A stretch of DNA of 64,000 nucleotides. Origin: Serripes groenlandicus. Taxonomy: Eukaryota > Mollusca > Bivalvia > Cardiida > Cardiidae. Below are positions 1 through 11,300 of this stretch, in pieces (the first letter of the stretch is position 1; each line of letters opens with the position of its first letter). Below the pieces are notes generated by a model. The model saw only the letters and a list, made by a program, of their open reading frames with translations, made no database searches and had not been told where the DNA came from. A program made the position numbers and the translations under genes. The stretch lies in the NCBI GenBank assembly GCA_031761405.1, contig JASEVX010000013.1, forward strand, positions 36,887,033 through 36,951,032, read 5' to 3'.

Positions 1-1080
1 CAAGTGAACGTGAATTGACTTTACCAAGTTGAGAGAACTTGTGACCTTTGACCTACATATTAGTAAACACCTGTCACTCATTGGTATTGCTCGCCAAAAA
101 GGTAATTATGCACGACGAGGGTAAATAAATTAAAAAAATGACTGACTAATTAGTATTCACCTGTCTTCTTTAGCATTCACCTGTCTTCGTTAGCATTCAG
201 CAACATTTACAATCGTTATTTATGTGACTATTCAACCTAATAAAAGCCTTTACGCATGTGGGTAAAAGAGCTCCGTTCTGATAGCGTAGTTTACATGAAC
301 AAGAAGTTCGGAATCCAATGTTCATGAGTTTGATTGTTATGATAGGCGTATATGATGTTCCTACTTATTTCTAAATCGCATTTGTATTTTATCACTTTTT
401 TTTCTTTTCAGAAAATTTCATTTTGTCAATCATAAGATTGCTTTCTGCTTCCATTTTTAAAGTCTAGAAAGACGTTGAAATAAACTTGTCATTCAAATAT
501 ATTTTGTTTTATTAAAATAAATTAGGAAATATAGAATACATAAACTTTATTATCTTACCAGTAACTTATCATTAGCATAACAAACAAAAAAAGCATAATT
601 ATAAAACAACGAGGCACAAATAAATGAATGTTCTCAAGTGTATTCATATCTAATCCGAATTAGACTAAATTTATTACTATTTTTCCATAATTGTTATGTC
701 TAAACCAATTTGTACTGTACATTTGTGTATATCAACAATAAGCTATTTTTGTTTAACAACATGAGGAAACCATGTAAAGCTCAAAGGCTGCCATGATTTC
801 CTTCATTATTTTGTCGACATTTTTTTCTAATGTTTCTTTACTAATTAAGTAAGACCACATATCATTTTGTCAATTGTTTTATAGAATGCCATCAACATAT
901 TTTGCACTGTGACTTTCCCCACTGTTATAACATCGATACATTGCTGTTTTATATTTCCCATTATTTATACATGTTATTGTATTATGGTTAATAACATGTT
1001 GAAATTGAATTGAATTGAAATTATATTACATGTTCTCTTCTATCACCTGTGTTAGTACGATTCAGTACACATTGACGATT
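1..1080. other. No gene seen
   Basis: AT-rich sequence upstream of the first recognised GMC exon, intron or intergenic. The missing first GMC exon could lie here or beyond the left edge, but no frame with a phase-1 donor and a GMC N-terminus was recognised. Confidence 0.6.
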
Positions 1081-1377
1081 CGAGCCCCGGTAACTCAGTC
1101 GGCAGCGACGTGGGCTGTCAATCCAGGGGTTGTGAGTTTGAACCCCAGAACGGCCAACATTATTTCCGACGTTTGAAAAAAAAGTGACTGTGACAAGCGT
1201 CATTCGTCTTCAACTTATAGGCTAACAGTCTATGTAGAAAAGCAGCCATTTGATTGGAAAGTTTGTTATGTGGATAACTGGTGAGAGCAAGTCAGGAAAC
1301 GCATGAGTAGGTGAACTGGCCGCCGTGCAAGGATTGAAAAAATGTTGAAAACGGCGTTAAACCCCAATCAATCAAAG
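1081..1377 (+). mobile_element. tRNA-derived SINE, family A, full length
   Basis: The tRNA-like head contains A-box-like (AACTCAGTCGG) and B-box-like (TTGTGAGTTTGAACCCC) sequences. A body shared with six or more other copies follows (GAAAAGCAGCC, GAGTAGGTGAACTGGCCGCC), and the 3' tail is GGCGTTAAACCCCAATCAATC. The head has no good acceptor stem and extends into body sequence, so it is a SINE rather than a tRNA gene. Confidence 0.85.
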
Positions 1378-2129
1378 AAAATGACGACCTGCCTCTGCTT
1401 TGCTTTTAAAACACATCAACTAACCTTCTGACTGATACAGTATTGTACAGAGCTCTATGATTTGTTTTCTTCAGCGGCTTTCATCTTTGTAAAAGTAATT
1501 GATTGACATCCCCATTTGATGACATCCCCATTTGATGACATTGACGTATGATGTATACACCTGACTTGGGTTAAGACCGCAACTCAGGAGGGCCGTTATG
1601 ATTAATAACTTCAGTTATTTCGATATCTCTGGTACATAGTGTTACATTTAGACGACAGCACTTGCATAATTATACACTTTCCTCTTGATGAATATGTTCA
1701 CTTTTTGTTATCACCTTGAACTATTATGATAAATAGCGTCGTAAATAATTCGATATCTTAAAATAAAACTTGTCGCAAATAAATGACATTTTATATGTAC
1801 TTACATCTTAATAAGTAAGATCGTATATTCGATTACTGTCAGCGTTTTCTTATCTGTTCATTCAAAATTAGTTTAACTACCTAGTGTTAGAATGTGTAGT
1901 TACAACCCTTTTTTTGTGAAACCAACGATGTGTTTTAGACATAAATAATATAGTTAGTGTTTGTTTTAGATAACGTTTTACATAAAACTTTATGAAATGA
2001 CAACGAACGTCAGATTATTCTTATTTAAGAAAATCGGATTTTTGAGGTCAGAAAATAGTCTCAACATGTAATATTTAATAAACTGTTAACTAATCACACA
2101 CAAAAAAATGTTTATGACCAATATTGGTC

Positions 2130-2425
2130 CATTTACCTCGTCCATCTATTTTGACGTTTGTGTTTACCGGATACACGTTCTCAGCCATTGTGTAAACATT
2201 CGCGGATAAATACAAAAATAGTGATTCGTTCAAGTTATATTACACACGTTACATATAAATGCGTAATGGGTATATTAGATTGGATACAAGCATTGTCATG
2301 TGATAAAATACAAATCACCATTCATGTTTTACAAAATATAATGGAAACAAAATGATGAAACACGTGTTTAAGTATTTAAGTATTACTTAGCGCTAAGTAA
2401 GGTTGGTGGAATTGGACGCTGATCC
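2130..2425. mobile_element. Repeat shared inverted with 13745-13965, fused to a CAGGGTCC MITE half
   Basis: 2165-2310 (TTTACCGGATACACGTTCTC, TTCGCGGATAAATAC, GCGTAATGGGTATATTAG) is the reverse complement of 13776-13920. From 2325 the sequence switches to the right half of the CAGGGTCC MITE, ending GTTGGTGGAATTGGACGC. The left MITE half is absent. Confidence 0.65.
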
Positions 2426-2784
2426 CTCTTCCTTATCTAATCAATCCTCTGGAAACCACTCATTAAAAGGCTATGCGATTTCGAATGCGTGTTCTCATCT
2501 TGGTGATATCATATATAGTATCGATCTTTGGATACGTTTGAATTAGGTCAATGCATAATTCAAGTCTAATGTTCAGCTATATAAATGTTGCTTGACATTT
2601 CACTACCATTGTTGAGGTTAATTATGCTTAGTCGTGTTTTTTAATAAACAGATGCATTTTGGGAAGAGAGTCTTCTGATAAAAACGAACAGTCTTTCATT
2701 TTTCCAACAATGTTTTTATCCTTGTTCTAAAATTTACTTTCCATTTAACAGAAGTTTAATCCTTTACTCGTAGGTCTTAAATTG

Positions 2785-2928
2785 TCTTTGTTTGACGTTT
2801 AACGCCATTTTAACACTTTTCAGTCATATCACGATCCGCCAGTTCACAAAATCACGTGTTTCGTTGCTTTTTCGCAATAATACCACACATCAAAAGCTTC
2901 CAAGACAACTGGCTTCCTTGCTACATTG
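2785..2928 (-). mobile_element. SINE-A fragment
   Basis: The minus strand matches the 3' body and tail of family A (TTAACGCCATTTTAACA, CGCCAGTTCAC, AACTGGCTTCCTTGC on the + strand). The head is missing. Confidence 0.6.
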
Positions 2929-2944
2929 AGTCTATCAACAAACA

Positions 2945-3600
2945 TGTTTGTTTTACCGTCAGTTTACAACTACTTTTGTGATTGTTAGTTGAAATCTTGT
3001 TTGTTGACAAACTGGTTTGATGTTCTGTCAGCTGACAACCTGTATTGTATTGCCGTCAGTTGACAACGTGTTTGCTTTACTGTCAGTTGACAACTTGGAT
3101 ATTTTGTAATCAGTTGATAACTTAGATATTTTGTAATCAGTTGACATCTTGGATATTTTGTAATCAGTTGATAACTTGGTTATTTTGTGATCAGTTGATA
3201 ACTTGGTTATTTTGTGATCAGTTGATAACTTGGATATTTTGTAATCCGTTGATAACTTGGATATTTCTTTTAATCAGTTGACATCTTGGATATTTTGTAA
3301 TCAGTTGATAACTTGGTTATTTTGTGATCAGTTGATAACTTGGTTATTATGTGATCAGTTGATAACTTGGATATTTTATAATCAGTTGAGAACTTGGATA
3401 TTTGTAATCAGTTGAGAACTTGGTTATTTTGTGATCAGTTGATAACTTTGTTATTTTGTAATCAGTTGATAACTTGGTTATTTTGTGATCAGTTGATAAC
3501 TTAGATATTTTGTGGTCAGTTGATAATTTGTTTGCTTTACAGTCAGTTAACAAATTGTTCATTTTACCGTCAGTTGACAATATGCTTCTTTTACTGACAG
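2945..3600. repeat. 27-bp minisatellite, block 1
   Basis: About 20 units built on GATCAGTTGATAACTTGG with a TTATTTTGT spacer. Because 27 is divisible by three it leaves long open frames on both strands with no sign of coding. The edges grade into GTCAGTTGACAAC variants. Confidence 0.85.
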
Positions 3601-4185
3601 TTTATAAAAAAAATATTATTTGTGTGTTTACTGTCAGTTGACAACTTGGAGGGTTTAGTCATCAGTTCATAACTTAATTGTATTGATGTCAGTTAAAATC
3701 TTGCTCGTATTAGTGTCAGTTGAAAACTTATTCATTTTACCATCAGTTGACAACTGATCAATTTATCTTCACTTCACAACATGTTTATTTTACTGTCATT
3801 TGATAACTTGTTCAATTAATCTCCAGTTACAACATGTTTGTTTTACCATCAGAAGACAACTTGTTCATTTTACCATCCGTTCACAAACATGTTCATTTTA
3901 ACATCAGTTTAATAAACTGTTCATTTTAACATCAGTGCAATAAACATGTTCATTTCACCATCAGTTCACAAACATGTTCATTTTACCATCAGTTCATAAA
4001 CATGTTCATTTTACCATCAGTTCACAAACATGTTCATTTTACCATCAGTTCTCAAACATTTCCATTTTACCATCAGTTCACAGTTATGTTCATTTTACCA
4101 TCAGTTCACAAACATATTCATTTTACCATCAGTTCACAAACATGTTCATTGTACCATCAGTTCATAAACATGTCCATGTTCATCC
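3600..4185. repeat. 27-bp minisatellite, block 2
   Basis: Units of the same length now read CATTTTACCATCAGTTCAC followed by AAACATGTT. Intermediate forms toward block 1 (ACCGTCAGTTGACAA) show common descent. Confidence 0.85.
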
Positions 4186-5104
4186 TTTAAGTGATTTCCC
4201 TGTTTTGCCGTCTATGAGCAATTTCCCTGTTTTACCGTCTTTAAGTGATTTCCCTATTTTACCATCTATGAGCAATTTCTCTGTTTTACCGTCTTTAAGC
4301 GATTTCCCTATTTTATTGTATTTTAGTAATACCCTATTTTACCGTCTTTAAGCGATTTCCCTATTTTACCGTCTATGAACAATTTCCCTATTTTACCATC
4401 TTTAAGCGATTTCCCTGTTTTACCGTCTATGAGCAATTTCCATGTTTTACTGTCTTTAAGCGATTTCCATATTTTACCGTCTATGAGCAATTTCCCTGTT
4501 TTACCATCTTTAAGTGATTTCCCTGTTTTACCTTCTTTGAGCAATTTCCCTATTTTTCTGTCTATGAGCAATTTCCCTGTGTTACCGAATATGAGCAATT
4601 TCCCTGTTTTACCGTCTATGAGCAATTTCCATGTTTTACGGTCTTTGAGCGATTTTTCTATTTTACAGTCTATGAGCAATTTCCCTATTTTACCGCATAT
4701 GAGCAATTTTCCTGTTATACTGTCTTTGAGCAATTCCCCTATTTTACTTTCTATGAGCAATTTCCCTGTTATACCGTACATGAGCAATTTCCTTGTTTTA
4801 CCGTCTATGAGAAATTACCTTGTTTTACCGTCTATGAGCAATTTCCCTATTTTACCACATATCAGCAATTTTCCTGTTTTACCTTCGTTCAGCAATTTCC
4901 CTATTTTACCGTCTATGAGCAATTTCCCTGTTTTACCGTACATGAGCAATTTCCTTGTGTTACCGTCTATGAGAAATTACCTTGTTTTACCGTCTATGAG
5001 AAATTACCTTGTTTTACCGTCTATGAGAAATTACCTTGTTTTGCCGTCTATGAGAAATTTGATTACTTTATCGTCGGTTGACAACTTGTTTATTTTTCCA
5101 CCAG
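4186..5104. repeat. 27-bp minisatellite, block 3, abutting the GMC exon acceptor
   Basis: About 33 units of TATGAGCAATTTCCCTG plus TTTTACCGTC. The last unit reverts toward GTCGGTTGACAACTTG and ends in CCACCAG, the acceptor of the first recognised GMC exon. Confidence 0.88.
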
Positions 5105-5313
5105 TTGGGGCTGGTTCCGCGGGTGCGGTACTCGCGTCCAGACTATCGGAAGATCCTAATGTAAACGTGCTGTTACTAGAGGCTGGCGGCGATGATAGTG
5201 GGAACCTGCTGATGTCCGTTCCTCTCCTCTGGAACTATAACCAAGGAACAGCGGATGATTGGCAATATGTTACGGAACGTCAACGGTATTCATCCAGAGA
5301 CAGAATTGATGAG
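5105..5313 (+). CDS. GMC oxidoreductase, first recognised exon (FAD-binding loop)
   Basis: The acceptor ends TTTTTCCACCAG and the donor is GAG|GTATGT. The exon enters in phase 1 and leaves in phase 0. It encodes [18 protein letters not shown] and LLLEAGG, the Rossmann glycine loop and the acidic residue that binds the FAD ribose. The acceptor lies at the end of a 27-bp minisatellite whose unit itself contains an acceptor-like T-run plus CAG. The preceding exon must end with G to complete the first Val codon. Confidence 0.93.
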
Positions 5314-8300
5314 GTATGTAGTGGCTTGTGTTGTTGTATAAGCACAGGCGTCCGAGATTTCTTTTGGGAAATTAAAAAAACCACACAATACCTTGTTAAA
5401 TTACTACCAATAGTCGTTATATGGTCCTTATGCTATAATGATAAGGAACGTAATGTTATCGTATGAGAAAACTCGGGGAATTCCGCACAAAAACGTGTTT
5501 CTATAAATAGTCTCTCCCTATTGTATTAAATAAAAAAGATATTATTATCATTATACTATATGAACCGTATAGCGAGGCTATTTATAGTAACACAGGAGGG
5601 ATAATTACGATCGTTATTATTATAGCATATGGACAATATAGAGAGACTATTTGTAATATCTTAACGATGTATTGTGTGTTTTCCCATTTTTTTCTCAAAT
5701 GAAAACTCGGACCCCTGTGGTATAAAGTGTTACCCCACAACGGAACTGGTTCCGGTCGTAGTCCCCTAAAGTAGACCCTTTGGAAATGTTAAAGAAGCAG
5801 TTCCCCTGTACTCTTTCATTGCGATGAGAACTCAAAGAGGCATATGTATATCCTGTCAGTTTCGGCACTCCAGTATTATTCATGTGCATTCATTTGAATA
5901 TGTTGTGCTACAGTATGCCTAAAATGCTGCTGTGGTAGTAGTGTCAGCGATGATTTCCGACCATTATTATGCGCTATTTAACTGACTGTGTTTGCCTATT
6001 CTTTTTAAGGACAGATAATGAACTATACCAAATAAGAGCCAGCACGTATGTTATGTGATTAGAGATCAGTAGAGGTCCGAAAAGAGCCCATTTTACTCTA
6101 AAGCTAATTGCCCCAAAATGTCACAGTTGACACTCCATTACAAACATCTCCACCATTGTAAATAAAGTTAAAATGGCGGCTCCATACTTAGAACGAGGCA
6201 AAACATATCAAAGCATTGAAAATACTATGTCTACATAATCGTAGTACTAAATTGGTGACAGTGCGCATTCGTTTTAAATATTTCCCTGCTGCATATGACA
6301 TTTGTCGTCTTTGCAGCAGACTTCTTTCGAAAACATTTCGGGAAAAGTATCTAACGTTCTTGTCCTTTTCCCGGCGATATTTTTAACATCTATCTCAATT
6401 GTATTTCCATTTTACCATGTATTGCACCTTTTCTCTCGAAACACTTCCAAAGTAGACGACTGTAAAAATGTCATTTGACCGCTTTAATCTTCTTGAACTG
6501 TGGCAGGCAGTGGTAGAGCGTCGGCCTCTTGTACCAAAATCCCGGGTTTAAATCCCCTGATGATTGGGTTTCTGCCTTTGGGGTGTTTTCCCAGGCGGTC
6601 ACACATCCAAGTTCTGACCGCCTATCTTCGGTGATAGTACGAGAACCGTTGCTTTCAACGTGATATGGCCATATAATATTGTTTTGAGTAGTAACATGTA
6701 TGTCATAATCCATAAATTAAGGTCAACAAAGTAACGCCATTAAAACATCGTTTTCTTCGCTGTTCGCAGTCGTTCACAACCACGGTGAAACATTCTGGTT
6801 TGAAGGCATGTCTGTATTTAATCACCACAAGTTTTTTCTTGGCTCCAACAGCTTTGTTTGTTTGGTTTTGTATTCCGTTTTCAACATGTTTTCAGTTATA
6901 TCACGGCGTTTCCTGGGTAAATTACTAGTACTACTGGTGGTGTTTAACTGCAGTGTCATTTATGCAGAAATGAGTAATTGGCAAACTGAAATTGTGGTTG
7001 CTTTACACAGGGAATCGCTATTCTAAGGTCGTCTTTAGCACAGGTTTGGCTGTATATATTTTTTATCAGAAATGACATCTAGAGCTATAGTGCATGTCGG
7101 TGGACAGTGAACGCATTGGTGAGACTACATGTGTAGACACAGCTTCATCCGAATTTCCACTGTTCTAAGCTGCAACTGGACCGTTTATAGCAGTATGTTA
7201 TCTTGCTAAAACCAGGCCTAAACTTCGATGCAGTTTCAATCGCTAGTATGGATCTGATGACTGCTTATAACCGGTCGTCTCAAATTGATCGTTGCGTCGG
7301 CCAATACAAATATGTGCCTACAAAATCGTTAGGTATCAACAGGGGGGGGTATTCCATATAAATAAACGAGGTTAAAACGCAGTTATTGCCTAGCGATCAA
7401 ATTAAATGAAATTTAAATGTTTAGGGTCAATTCATGAGGACATTATATGCTGTGTCTTCAGATCCAATATACGTACAACTTGCACTTTAGTCTGGTTTTC
7501 ATGAGATTGAGCATTATGCGACCTTGAAGCCTTATTCACGAATCATTCTTAACACATTTTAATTGTTAATTTATTCCTAAGATATTCTTAATTTCATAAT
7601 TGTTTGGATTTAGCACAGCTTTCAACAATGTTTCAGTTGTATCACGGCGTGTTCTTGCTTGGAAAGTTACCAGTACAACTGGCCCATTTATCCTGACACC
7701 AGCCAGTCAGTCGTAAGGTCTTTGGTATGACCCGGCCGGGGATTGAACCCGCGGCATCCCGCACCCAATGTGGACGCTCAACCACTACACCACCGAGGCG
7801 GGGGCTAGCAGTACGACCGATGCATCGGTCTCAGGTCTCAGGATAAACAATACCGGTAATAGTGTCAATTTACCCAGGAAACACCCTGGCACGACTGAAA
7901 TCGGCGTAAGTAACCATTCAAACAAAGACGAACAATAAAGTGCCACAATTTCTGATTGGCTAATCCAGTCTGAAAAGTGTGCTACTTTGTACATTGAGAA
8001 TCAGGACATGAATAAACATTCAGACTTATTGGCGAATACGGGCCAAAATGTAAAGTACATATATCTCTTTCATCTAGGTATCTTTCTGGCCACGAGGTAA
8101 AGTCCTCGGTGGCTCAAGTAGTATCAATGCCAACATGTATGTCCGCGGGAGCCGGTTCGATTTTGATGACTGGTGGAAAAAAGGCTGTCACGGATGGAGC
8201 TATAAAGAAGTTCTTCCATATTTTCTAAAATCGGAAAGAATTCTGGTAGATGATCTTAAAAGTTCACGTAAGATTGTTTGGGTTTTTTTTGGGTTTTTTT

Positions 8301-11300
8301 GTGGGTTTTTTTTGGGGGGGGGGGGTTCTACGCAGTTTTCAACATTATTTCAGTTATATATCGCCAACAGTTCTCTTATTCATGATCCCTGGGGAAACAA
8401 ACCAGTACTTGGCTAGGAAATATGCCTCGCCCAATGGTATTCGACCATGACCGCCATGAGTGGGGACGCCCAGAATCAAATCCCTGACGCTGTGGATTAC
8501 TCACATACCATTGGGCAACGTATGTATAGTACATGTATACAGAAACGTATTACAAATACAATCAGTCGCGTTACTATTTAGTATTTATCCAATAAGGAGA
8601 TAGTCCTCTAATTGTAGAAAAGTCATTAGAGAAACATGTATCTCCCAAATACATGGAGATGAGTGTATCTAACAAGGTCTGATTTAAATGAAATTGGTGA
8701 AATGCAGACGTAAAATGTTTTATGCCCTAATGCCCTCGAGTTTTATGATTTCATAATGTCCCATTCAATTGACACATCTTTTAATAGCGTACAGTTGATG
8801 TTTCGCCATCCGGTTGAGTTTTAGTGCATAGGAGGAGTCTGTATGTAAGACATATATATCCCAGTATTTCATTAATAGATCCCAGAAAATCATTGATAGA
8901 TCCCAGTATTTAATTGATATATCCCGGTATTTCATTGATAGATCCCAGTAAATCATTGATAGATCCCAGTAAATTATTGATATATCCCTGTATTCTATTG
9001 ATATATCCCAGTATTTCATTGATAGATCCCAATAAATCATTGATAGATCCCAGTATTTAATTGATAGATCCCAGTAAATCATTGATAGAACCCAGTATTT
9101 CATTGATAAATGCCAATATTTCTTTGATAGATCGCAGTATTTCGTTGACAGATCCCAGTAAATCATTGATAGATCCCAGTAAATCATTGATAGAACCAAG
9201 TATTTCATTGATAAATGCCAATATTTTATTGATAGATCGCAGTATTTCGTTAACAGTAAATAATTGATACACTCTGTATTTACAACCAGTGTCATTTATT
9301 TATTTTCAGCATATCACAACTTGGACGGTGAATTGCCTATTACTGTTGAGAAAGTGACGTCAGTATCCGACGTATTCGCCGAGGCGGGCAGAGAACTTGG
9401 CTATGATACCGTGGATTATAATGGGGCGAGGATGATAGGTATGTGTGTCTGTATTACATACATGTAGCTGGGCAAAAGTTTATCACTTTACCCCACATAG
9501 GTCAACATTCTTTTCGACGTTTGACATAAGTCAATGCGACACGCGCCATTCGTCTTCCACCACTGGGCTTACATGATGTGTGGAAAAGCAACCAGTTGCT
9601 TGGAAAGCCAAATTATACACGGTTATCAACAGTTAAAACGGCCACCGTGATATGACTGAAGAATTGTTGAAACAGCGTGTAAACCCTAATCAATTAGTCA
9701 GCATACATTTCAGGTGTTTCGAAGGTTCAAGCAACTAGAGAGGGGGGCATACGAGGTAGTACGTCTAGATCATTTCTAAGGCCAGTTATGGACAGACGCA
9801 ATCTTCACATATCAATATACTCCCATGTACACAAGGTAACTATTTCGAGGGCTTGGCGTGTAACGGTTGAAACTAAAATTGGTATTTTGCTACCAAGGTT
9901 AATCACCTCGCCATTAAGTCTTATAAGCGTCAAATCGTTTTTCTTGGTAAACAATGGAAATGTAGGTGCCATTGCTCGTTCTGAGCAATGGCACCTACAT
10001 TTGCATTGTTTACAAAGGGTTCAAAATTGCCTCTAAACGAGGGTTTTCAAAATAGGTTTTAAGTTACAACCACCGTTTCACGCCAAGCCCTGGATTTAAC
10101 AAAGCATATGAGGAATACGCCGTGGCGGAGTGATTAGCGTTGGGGATCTTGAACCGGGGATCCCGGGTTCAAAACCTGCACGCGGCGGTCATATGTGTGA
10201 TTGCCCTTGGACAATGCGCATATCCCAATAAAGTACTAGTTTGTTAACGCAGCGATCGTGGATAATTGAACTGTCGCCGTGATATAACTGAAACAATATT
10301 TACAACGGCGTTAAGTTTAAAAACAAAAAACAAAGTGAAGGTCACTGAACAAAAATCAAAAGCATGACATAAATAGTAACAGCCAATCGAGATATTATAT
10401 ACAGTTGACTCACACTAACACAAAAAATAAAGTGTTTAACTCTTTCGCTGCCAACGGTAATCAAAGGCTTTTGCAAACAATACAGATTCAGATGAGACAG
10501 CTCGTAACGAGCTGTCTCTCCTTAAATCTGCAATCTTTGCCACCTAGACATTAAATTTTAGCAAATCTCCTGTTGGGCAAAAAATACAGTGGTCCAGTTA
10601 TCAACATGGAAGAATCGACTTTGTGTTAGTGAAAGAGTCGAACCAAATCTTTGAACAAACCTTGTCAGCGAAGCAATAATTCTGGTTGCTCAGACAAGTA
10701 ATCAGGGTCCAATTCCAACAACTCTACTTAGCGTTAAGTAATACTTAAATACTAAAACGCATATTTCATCATTTTTGTTTCCATAATTAAAACGCCAAAC
10801 GATTTCTTTTCTTAAAAGAATTGTTTGTAAGCAAGGTCACTATTATGTCAAATTAGTCATATACTTAAACACATTTCACAATTCATGTATTACAAAATAT
10901 TATGGAAACAAAAATCATGAAATATGCCTTTAAATATTTAAGTATTACTTAACACTAAGTATAGTTGGTGGAATTGGACCCTGTATTGCTAAGCTGTGCT
11001 GCTTCTTGATGTGTTACGACGCCGAAACAATGTAAAGAATTTGGCATAGATAGAGGGATTACTCGAATATATCGATTACTCGAAGTTATTTATGTGTCCT
11101 TTTTTACTTCGAGTTATCAGTTTTATCATTTATGATTGATTGATTGATTGATTGGTGTTTTACGCCGTTTTCAATAATTTGTCACTTATATCACGGCGTT
11201 TCCTGTGTAAGTTACCAGTACTACTGGTCCAGTTATCCTGACATGAGCCAGTCAGTCGAAATGCTAGCCCCGCAAGTCTGAGCGCCTAGGAGGGCAGCCA

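Noticed and set aside
1081..1150. tRNA gene candidates (also at 11360, 47505 and 60290)
   Set aside because: A- and B-box-like words are present, but stems do not close, no terminator follows, and each runs into a shared SINE body.
1..5104. Search for the missing N-terminal GMC exon
   Set aside because: No stretch encoding a tyrosine/aspartate-rich YDYIIV-type strand followed by a phase-1 GT donor could be identified, so no exon is called.
4375..5466. A 363-residue open frame running from the minisatellite through the first GMC exon into its intron
   Set aside because: It is open only because the 27-bp unit is divisible by three. The GMC exon begins at the 5105 acceptor and ends at the 5313 donor, and the repeat-encoded part has no protein character.
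6471..6713. 80-residue minus-strand frame in GMC intron 1
   Set aside because: It overlaps a SINE head and lacks homology, splice signals or coding character.
7000..7617. Possible extra GMC exon in intron 1
   Set aside because: Exons 1 and 2 join in phase 0 and the protein is continuous without extra sequence.
8765..9295. Long open frames on both strands over the 21-bp array
   Set aside because: Unit length is a multiple of three; opposite-strand frames are equally open and repetitive.
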